A DNA stretch of 64,000 nucleotides. Origin: Aselliscus stoliczkanus (taxonomy: Eukaryota > Chordata > Mammalia > Chiroptera > Hipposideridae). Position 1 is the first letter of the stretch. Each line of letters starts with the position of its first letter. Of the stretch, positions 55,620-64,000 are shown piece by piece. The DNA is taken from positions 91,086,852 to 91,150,851 of the forward strand of contig CM066736.1 in NCBI GenBank assembly GCA_033961575.1. Reading direction: 5' to 3'. The notes below the pieces were generated by a model. The model saw only the letters and a program-made list of their open reading frames with translations. It was not told where the DNA came from and ran no database searches. A program made the position numbers and the translations under genes.

Positions 55620-58600
55620 AGAAGAGGTAAAACATAAAGAAAGAAGAAAAAAAAGAAGGGTGAAAGAAAAAGAGGAAAACAGTGGATAAGGAAGTAAAAA
55701 TAACAAAGATATTGAGTGATTGTAGTTAATGTTATTATGTATATAATTGAATAAAAAAACCAAACTAAAATAATTGCTCTCATCTTTGTTTGCAAGACAA
55801 TTAAACTGAAATATGGAGAGTTTGAATTCTCTTCCCAATTCATATAGCTGACAACAGCATACCAAGGATATAAAATCTGACTTTCAAACTTAAAATCTAA
55901 AATTCTTTATGCTAAAAGTTAAGCATCTAAAAGGCTTTCTCAAGAACATTTAGACATATTGATCAATCTGTCACTCTGTGGAGACTAGGAACAATGAAGC
56001 ATAGTGGTCATTACAACATGTTTATTATTTTGGTGAACTATGCAATCCATTTAGCTAAGATAAAAAGACTATAGTGCAAAATAAAAGTGAAGCTGATGGT
56101 ATTAAACAAAGTAGTGTTTACCATACAACAAGAAAAAGAAATGAAGAGAAAGTAAATATTACAATCTCAGAAATAAGTTCTAGCTGACATATTAATTGGC
56201 TGGATAAATGTATACAGAGTTCCTGAGACTTCCCTTAAGTCAGCGGCTCACCTGGGGAGTCAAGGAGTCTGGTCTCACCTCAGCTGTGAGGAGCTAAGAT
56301 ACATGAACCTATAAATATCCCTCATTTGGCTCAATTTACAGACAAATCAATATTTACTTTTATAGGAGTAAGTAAGCATAGGTCTAAGGAAACTCTCAGC
56401 CCCTTTCTCAAACAGAACACAGTTCTTAATTTTATTATAAACATTCAAATAAATACAATAAATTCAGTGAGCTTGTTGAGAAAATCCACCAAGGTCTGTT
56501 CTTCCTTAGAATATTGACTCATCTAGTCCCTCTCCCTATGTACTAACAACAGTATCTCTTGAAAGACCACAAACTCTGCATAAAGTCAAAGAAAAGCTGA
56601 GCAGAAAAATCAGTGCTTGTTTTAGTCAAATATTGGACTCATGACACCATCTTAGCAGAATGCCAAGGCAGGTTTCAGGAATACGTTTGGACAGTCCTGA
56701 GCTGAGGTCTGGCTCTGGGGAGTGATTCAAATCCCTGTACTCCATCCATTGAACTTTCACTCCTGACATGTAGCTTACCAGTGTTCTACACAGTGACCCT
56801 TTCTTCCTTCTACTACAGATGATGGGGAAAACTGGAAATGATGGAAGGAATCTAAAAGGGCCCCTCTGCCTCTCTCTCTTGTGAGTCTAAAATAAAACCT
56901 GATGAGCTACTTAATAAGGCATCTGGAAGAGGCAGACAAGAAGCAGATCAGGCTCAAGGGCTAGAGGTGTCTTAGAGAGACCCAAAGAGCCACAAAATCT
57001 TCCACAGTTCTGCTTCTCACCCTTCCCATTCCACAACTTGGATTTAAGTTGAAAATCAATGTATATAAGTGACAGAGATAAGGCTAAGTTTACCAAACAG
57101 AACTCTTCTTCTTCTTAAACACAGATAAATTTACATTTTCCAGGCTCACCTGCAGTTAGGAGGAGCTAAAAGACTAAGTCTGGCCAAGGAAATGTCATTC
57201 ACTTCTTCCAGGCATATGGTCATAGCAACCTTTCTCATGTCCTCTACACTCTCTCCCCTTCCATACCTTTTCCACTTGCAGATAACCTAATGGAAGACAA
57301 GAAGCCCTAGAAAGTGATGGAACCACACAATGGAGAAGGCTAGGTCCCTGAATGACTACATGGAAGAGAGCTTCCCCTTCCACATGCATTGAACTGGATA
57401 TCATCAAAAAATAAATTGTGCTGTGATTAATGACAGATAAATTGGAATTTTTTTTTTTTCAACAGCCTGGCAGGTCATCCTAAGGCTGCAGACAGTAAGA
57501 AAACTAACATCCAATGCTATCAAGATCTCATAAAAAGGAAAGCTGACGTGACTACTAAATGGTAACTCCAGGAGAAATGGTTGGAACAACTCAAAATAAT
57601 TGTATGTGCTTGCCATGATTGATTCCATTTTATAAATACATGAGTTTAGCAGGAAGTTGGCTAGTTTTGAAGGAGAAATTAATGATAATAGAAAGAGTCC
57701 AGTCCTACTGCTTGGGGGATCAAACGTTCAGAGAATGATTTAGAATGCTTTTGAGTCACAAAGTCTCATAGAAACCAGCTCTGAGAATAGACTAGATTTT
57801 GTGTTTAGCTGTCCTACTCAAATCTGACAGCTCTGGAACAACATTAACTAAAAAAGGAGTGGCATGGGGAAAGCGAAAGACAATAAAAAAAGAAAAATTT
57901 TAAATTATGCCTAAGAAAAACCTTTGGGTGTGTGTTTAGTGTGGGTCTCAGCTTATGGATAGTGCTGTTATTGGCTAGAAATGTCTGGAGGCATTCACCT
58001 GTACAGAAATCCCACAGACATTTATTTCCCTAACCAGAGCCACTATTGAGGCTACACCAGTCTTTGTAGTTCTTAATATGATTGGAAAGCGCACCTCAGC
58101 AACAATCATCAGGAAACTTTGAAAATAAGGGTTTAGTCACAAGTCTTGCAGGGTATGGAGTGTGGCGGGGCCTACACAAGGAGAGAGAGAGAGAGAGACA
58201 GAGAGAGAGAGAGAGAACAAATCTGGGGTTCTGCCTTTATTGAGGTCGAGGATGAAGTGTGAAGGTTTCACGGGTTCATTCTTTATTGGTGAATTTAAAA
58301 TATAGTTATCGAAAATTAAGTGCAGGAAGGGAAAAGCAGGGTCACTCAAGAGGTCAGTTGACTAGGTTAACCAGAGCTTCTAAAATGGCAAATTTTGTAG
58401 GTGATGTAGCCTCTTTATCTAGTTATGCAGCTGGCAATGCCTTTATTTGAGATGGATGTCTTTTGTCATTGAAGTGGATGCCTCAGCAATCAAAAGCTTA
58501 ATGTCAGACACTCACATTATAATCACAAAAGCTAATTGTCAAGCACTTACACTACTGTGTGATTACTAACACAAGGAACTGACCTAACACAAATAGATCA

Positions 58601-60487
58601 GAAAACTGTTAGGTTTTTGAGGGGATTCATTGCCAAAGAAACATGAGCTTGACTTTTAGAGAAAGTTTTTCATTAAGTATTAAAACAATTATTGATCCTA
58701 ATATTTTACAACAAGAAGCAGACTCCAAATGTAGTATCAGCGAAAGAAGTCACAGCTCCAAGGCCAGTTTCACTTCATGTCAACTGGAGACACTGAAGAA
58801 GGTACAACCCCCCCAAAGGCAGAACAAGGGAACAGTGAAAACAATGGCTAGGAGAGTTTTCTACCCAGAGTCATAACCAGTGTCAAGTCAGGGAACTTAA
58901 CTGACTATCAGGCGGTAAAAAATGTTGCAATGCCTGCCCCAAAGTTTTCCAGCATTACCACTGACAAATTACTCCTAAATGAATTCATTTAGGATGATTC
59001 CAACTGCAAATCTTTATGGCTGGGCCCCAGTTTCTGCTCCATCATTAAATATGTGGTGGGAGGAGGAAATGGCTGGTCCAAGAGGAATCACACCTGGTCC
59101 TGATGGAGAAGACCACACACTCCTAGAGATCCTACATACAGGGACTAGTTAAGAATTTGGATAGGCTGATTTGGGAAGTAGTAACATATATTTTACATTC
59201 AAGGGTCATGTCTCTTAAGAAATGAATATTCAGTGACCCAGCCTTTCCTGTAGGCAGCTGGATCTACATGAGGAGTCTGGTCAATGGAATGACAGAGAAA
59301 ATGATGCGAATCTCTCCCAGGTTGAGCCCCTAAAACCTCTCACACATTCTCTCTTTCACTTGTATGACAACCAAATTCAGGAGTACCAGTGGAAATTCCT
59401 AAGTGCCTAAAATGTGGAGGATCCACATATGGATAAAACATGGATTCCTAAAGGTTGACATGAAGCAAAGCCCATGTGCATTTGAATGGAATATGGATGA
59501 GAAGTAAACTTTTATTGTGTTAACTTACTGTGATAGCTTTGTTGTAGTAACTTTATTTGCATTGACTAGTTCAATATATTATAACTTTTGATGTGCATTG
59601 TCTTTGCTATCTATAATCTGGAGCACGAAAAACTTCAGAAAACTACAAAGCTATCCAGTTGAAGTCTAAAAATATAACTCAGTCCCTAGACAATGTAATA
59701 AGAAAAGTGGATTTAGATAGAAAACATGCCTAATTTCTCACTTTGACTTTAGTCCCTATTAGTTGAATGACCTTTAATAAGTCATCTTTTTGCTTCTAAT
59801 CTGCAAAATTGGGAATAATGATAATCCACAGGCTATCCTGACAATAATCTCTCTGAAAGTAGTTTGCCTCGTCATAACTATGCTAATCAATACTGTGTTC
59901 ATCACACATAAAGCACTCAGTAACTAATTTTTGGTTGAGTAGATGAAGAAATGAACAAATAATATTATTACATATGGTCCTTCGCCAAATACTGCTAATG
60001 CAACATCTTATTAGATACTGAGATACATACATCTTACCTTTATGAATACCTGACTCATGTGATTGATGACATTAACTCTTAAATGTCACTGAAGGGAAAA
60101 AAAAGAGTATAAATTGTTATATCACCTTTTATTTTTTCAATCTTTCAAAACCCATGTGCCTATAAGCAGGAAGTACACTAACTTCTTCTTGAAGCTACCC
60201 ACTACCCCTCCCGTAAGTGTTGGAGATTCCAGGAGTTTTCTGAATACAGAGTTGTCAATCCCCTTTCAAACACCAAGCAAAGGTTGAGAATTCACTCCAA
60301 TATTGCTATTCCCATTGACATCCACAAGGAAGCACTGTTGACTTTACAGTAATGTAGCTTTTGTTTACTCTTGGCAATAAAACCGTGCCATTTAGACTCC
60401 ATGGCTGCACAGCCTAATGTCCCACACTCAGAGCCTCAGAGGACACAGTGCATAATATCTACATGCTTAGAATATATCCCAAAGCAC
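55620..60487. other. Non-coding interval, (GA)n repeat at 58,180-58,216
   Basis: 4.9 kb without a recognisable gene. A GAGA run lies at 58,180-58,216; just after it, ctttattgagg and ttctttattggtg might be reversed poly(A) signals of an old LTR, but the ends are not visible. Confidence 0.4.
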
Positions 60488-60506
60488 AATAGAGTTTCAG
60501 GGTGAC

Positions 60507-60638
60507 AGGGCTGGCCGAGTGGCTCAGTTGGTTAAGAGCTTGCTTAAGAGTGTGAGCTGAGCTCTGAGCAACAGCGGTTCGATGCCAGCCAAAGCTAAGT
60601 TGCTGTTGGCAGGATGGCTCAGCTAAAATAAAAAATAA

Positions 60639-60676
<38 letters not shown>
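60507..60676 (+). mobile_element. Second SINE family, tRNA-derived, with (TAAA)n tail
   Basis: Starts agggctggccgagtggctca with tRNA-like A-box, then ggttcgatgcc (B-box), a short body and a long TAAA tail. A perfect 19-bp duplication aatagagtttcagggtgac lies at 60488-60506 and 60677-60695. The body differs from the copies at 11,043 and 55,507. Confidence 0.93.
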
Positions 60677-60677
<1 letters not shown>

Positions 60678-60695
60678 ATAGAGTTTCAGGGTGAC

Positions 60696-61117
60696 TATGA
60701 ACTAAGAAGCTCCCAAATTCTATTTTATATTTGGAAAACACTTTTGTTTGTTCAACAATACTTAGATCTTTGTTTTGAGCAATGGTCACCAACATAGACT
60801 GACTCCCTTTGTCCTCCAGATATTTAATTCCAGGGGACTTGTTGCTCTTTCTTGCCACTGGGTCTTGATTTAAATCTGCTCTCTTCCTGAATAGGAGTGT
60901 ATGATGACTTCAGATATTCTTTCTCAAAAGACTCTGTGTTCATTACAAATTATTCATGCAAATGGAACTAACCTGCAAACGTGAGAGTGAGGTGAGTGGT
61001 AAGCCACTCCCTCCCCGCTTCAGTACAAGTGGACATAGTCAGCCTATCTTAGCAAAGTGACTCTTCACAGAGTTTCTTAGTTAAACTGACAAAACATCTG
61101 TACCTCACCAATTTATT
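60696..61117. other. No gene recognised
   Basis: Host non-coding sequence; nothing identified. Confidence 0.4.
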
Positions 61118-61326
61118 TTTTTCTTTTAGTTTTATTGAGATATAATTGATATACAGCATGTATAAGTTTAAGTTGTAAGATAAAAAAAACGTTTTGTTCC
61201 TTTAGGATGTATTCAATTTTCAAACATATCATACAGCACTGTTAACTATAGTCACATGTTGTACATTACATCGCCAATACTTGTTTATCATAAAATTGGA
61301 AGTTTGTACCTTTTATACCCCACCAA
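61118..61326 (-). mobile_element. Old L1 3' UTR fragment
   Basis: tattgagatataattgatat, aactatagtcacatgttgta and aaattggaagtttgtacctt follow the order of the ancient L1MA/L1MB-type 3' UTR in minus orientation. Confidence 0.75.
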
Positions 61327-61465
61327 TTTTAAATGCCTTTAGTTTATGATAGTTCATTCTATCCATTTAAGACAGTGTTCAAAGATTCCTACTAAGCTCA
61401 TTTTCTTAATGCTATGGGAATTTTACAGCAAAGTGGTGTTTACCCTTCAAGATCTGGCTCTTTGG

Positions 61466-61920
61466 AGGCCATCTGAGTGGCGCATTGGTAAAGAGCTGGC
61501 TTGGGATGCCAGCGGCCCTGGTTTGGATCCCACATATGAGGGCCAGTGACACTGCTCTCTACAGCTAACAACAGCTCCACCTGGAGCTGGGCTGCTGTGA
61601 GTCCCCTTGAAGGCATAGCTGCAGCTCCTGCTACAGTGGGCTGCTATAGGCTACAGTGAGTGGCTGGCAGCCAGCGTGAGCAGCCGGCAGCTGATGTGAG
61701 CTGCCAAGAGCCGCGTGAGCAGCCATCCAAAGGCAGGCGACTGACCTGCCTCACCCAAGAAGAGCACAATGATGATACCAACATGGGCCAGTGAAGCAAT
61801 GTCCTCCACAACTAGACAGAAAAGCAAAAGGACAGCAACTTGCCTGTTCCCCTTCCCTGATTCCCCAATGCTGTTCCCCTCCTCCAATTCCCCAATAAAA
61901 TCTTTAAAAAAAAAAAAAAA
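61466..61920 (+). mobile_element. Composite SINE-like retroposon, 455 bp
   Basis: One insertion unit: a perfect 14-bp duplication atctggctctttgg at 61452-61465 and 61921-61934. It opens with the head of the copy-3 SINE (ggccatctgagtggcgca to gggccagtgacactgc). It continues with a GC-rich body of imperfect cagct/gtgagcagcc repeats (61,560-61,730), then a segment with catgggccagtgaag and cctccacaactagacag like other bat SINE bodies. It ends in a pyrimidine-rich stretch, aataaaatcttt and an A-run. No open frame of value. Confidence 0.8.
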
Positions 61921-61934
61921 ATCTGGCTCTTTGG

Positions 61935-62530
61935 GTAACACTGCTCCCTCAATTACCTTTATCTGGATGTGGAATCACTCCAAAACTGGTCTTAGGGCCA
62001 ATGTGTTGTTTCACCTGCACCGGGCTTGACAAATCTGTGAGAAACTGTGGTCCTCTTAACTTCTCTCCTCAGAACCACAGCAGAACCAACCTTAAGTGTG
62101 ACTTGTCCATTCCTTATATTTAGGGCTCTACTACTATGAAACTAAGGCTCCATGGCAGACACTATTTGTCAACTCTTTTCTTAGCTACTTCAGCATCATA
62201 AGTAAGGCAATGTTTACTGAGCCCTCTCAATGTGCCAAAATTGTGCTGGTTATTATAAGGAATGACAACTGGTGTGTTGGCTCCTACATCCTTTAAAAAT
62301 CCTTACAAGTTGGTAGTTTCTATTCCTGTGTTCATCAAGTCTGAGCCAAGCTTCTCATAATTATGATGGCCATTTGCATTAATCTAGAGAAGCCTGGTTC
62401 AGGAATTAAGATTGGGATTTTGACCAACTAAAAGATTCCTCTTTGAATCTCTTCTGGGTTTGCACCTGGGTAAAAGCATAGCTGAGATAGAGAAAACACT
62501 CTTAAAGAGAATAGAGTGGACCAGATGTTT
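61935..62530. other. No gene recognised
   Basis: Host non-coding sequence; nothing identified. Confidence 0.4.
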
Positions 62531-62541
62531 GAAAACATCAC

Positions 62542-62644
62542 CTAATTGGGGGAGGGGGGTTGTCACTTTGAGGGGTAAAAAGTATAACTATTGCACTGTG
62601 TTGTACACCTGAAGCTAATTAAAATAAAATAAAATAAAAAAAAA
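62542..62644 (+). mobile_element. 103-bp L1 3' tail with 11-bp duplication
   Basis: gggttgtcactttgaggggt and tgttgtacacctgaagctaa match the last 100 bases of the HAL1-like element at 35,400-35,488. The perfect duplication gaaaacatcac is at 62531-62541 and 62645-62655. Confidence 0.92.
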
Positions 62645-62655
62645 GAAAACATCAC

Positions 62656-64000
62656 TTGACCATATGTGTCATATTTCTATGAATTATATTCTTTGTGCTG
62701 GATTTTTAAAAATTTATTTTATAATCATCCACAGAAGATTTTTATGAAAATTAAAGATTATCATGCAGTAGAATTAAAGATAAAATTAAAGTTTACTTGC
62801 AATATTTTTGCAAATGCTGAAAACAGTTGAGCTTTTCATCTCATTATAATTACTATCATCATTATCATCATCATCATCATCATCATCATTATCAGTATAT
62901 AAGGACACTGAGATTAAAAGTATTTTAGGCAATCAGTATTAAAGTCAGCCAGTATGTCCTCTGAGGGACAGTAGGAAGATGGTTGTGGATAAAATTCTTC
63001 TAGCAGTCATGAGATGGGGAGAGGCCCAACTAGAGAATTCCTTCTGAAAAATAATAAATACTGAGTCACACTTGGTGCTCTGGCTTGAGGCAATAAAAGC
63101 CAAGCCTGAGAACATTAGAGTGTTAAGGGCCTCTTCTTGTGGGTAAATAGGTGACGTTTTCTTTCCTGCTGTTGTAGAGTGTGGCTTTGAAAAGCCTGGA
63201 GCCCACACCAGCAGTGAGTTGCCTGTGTGGGGTAGTCAATTCCTACTGACTCTATTCCTGCTGCCAATAATGCCAAATTTTTTTATAGCTATGAAAGCTG
63301 CCCCTATGACATTGTGTCATGTCTCCTCACCTACCCTGCAACAGAGGACTTGATTCTGTCTCCAGTTTCCTGGGAGGCATTATGCATTAAAAACGGACAT
63401 GTTACAGCTGTCCCCCATGTCATCATAAGTTTCAGGCTCAGAACAAAGAGGAGCTGTGTGTCCTTAACTCTTGTTTCTCTGCTCCAAATTCTCCCATTCA
63501 AACACTGCTTTATGATGCTGGGGCTCGGATTCTGGGACTCTTCTTTGTCAGCTGGCTCCTTCTTAGTTTGCACCCACAGAGTACAACAGAAAAAGACTGG
63601 AAGGTTGAAGCAGGGGAGGAAATACTTTCTTCTTCCTGTCTGTTCCTCTTTTGTCAGTATCCCTTAGCAATGACTCATCATGCTGGCAGTGGAGTTGATT
63701 CTAGTCTCCACGGTTGGTTGGTTGGTTGGTTGGTTGGTTGGTTGGGTAGGTGGTTGGTTGGGTGGTTGGATGGATGGTTAGTTGAATGGGTTTGGGGTTT
63801 GGGTTGGGTTTGAGGTTTAGAACTCCCAGGATTAAATCAGCCTCACTGAACTCCCTTGCAGATATCACCAGCAGTAGCATAAAGTCCCATTCTGAGAGGC
63901 CCTAGCTCCAGCTAAAGGGCACCTTCTCTGAGCTTCTGAGACACTAGAACCAGAGTCAGAACCCATCCTCAGAGTTGTGAGACCCAATTCAATGAGCCCA
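62656..64000. other. Non-coding interval with simple repeats
   Basis: (CAT/ATC)n at 62,855-62,893 and (TTGG)n at 63,712-63,778. The open frame with many G-W-L residues near 63,700 is a product of the TTGG repeat. No gene recognised. Confidence 0.6.

Noticed and set aside
60507..60600. tRNA gene
   Set aside because: tRNA-like head belongs to a SINE: it has an A-tail and a 19-bp duplication, and lacks a full cloverleaf.
63568..63813. Frame with GWLVGWLVGW repeats
   Set aside because: Translation of the TTGG microsatellite.

Overview
This is a mammalian genomic window. It contains L1 LINEs with 3' ends, tRNA-derived SINEs, hAT and mariner DNA transposons, an endogenous betaretrovirus, and two intact single-exon class I olfactory receptor genes. 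The repeated SINE (ends in a gggctggcc-type head and a 'gagggccagtgacactgccctc' type tail) together with young hAT and mariner relics points to a bat, perhaps a horseshoe or leaf-nosed bat. That assignment is inference from repeat style and was not checked by alignment. The receptors are of the OR56A type, so the locus probably corresponds to the class I OR cluster (human 11p15.4).

Layout: 1-7085 is a minus-strand, nearly full-length L1 that runs off the left edge. 7980-8216 is a hAT element with a perfect 8-bp duplication. 11,043-12,220 holds a SINE, a 180-bp mariner-type MITE and a deleted mariner. 12,455-21,365 is an 8.9-kb betaretroviral provirus. 21,480-25,195 is an L1 split by a 2.2-kb LTR-type insertion and joined head-to-head to another L1 3' end. 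26-32 kb is a patchwork of SINE, L1, fold-back and mariner insertions. 32,325-35,488 is a HAL1-like, ORF1-only L1 derivative with a monomeric 5' UTR. 36,837-37,778 and 48,683-49,624 are the OR56A-like genes, both on the minus strand. Between them lie an L1 inside an old hAT (39-40.5 kb) and a textbook twin-primed L1 (45,025-48,343). 50.5-64 kb has one more L1, a 79-bp MITE, three SINE-type insertions (one a 455-bp composite), a 103-bp L1 tail and simple repeats, with no gene I recognise.

The provirus is the most informative part. Its two 440-bp LTRs read as identical and are flanked by a perfect 6-bp duplication (gtaaat). It has a tRNA-Lys1,2-type primer site, gag, a dUTPase-protease frame with G-patch, pol and env. 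Both -1 frameshift heptamers (G GGA AAC for gag-pro and A AAT TTA for pro-pol) are present in exactly the right phase. Gag and pol are broken by several single-base frame changes. The protease frame, the integrase and a 580-codon env stay open. Env is of the D-type/gammaretroviral class and carries an SDGGG-x2-D-x2-R motif typical of viruses that use the ASCT2 receptor. Decayed gag-pol between identical LTRs is a real puzzle: possible causes are assembly indels, spread of a defective genome by complementation, or LTR conversion.

The OR genes differ at about 17 of 313 residues, with none in the last ~98, and homology stops almost exactly at the coding ends, which suggests gene conversion.
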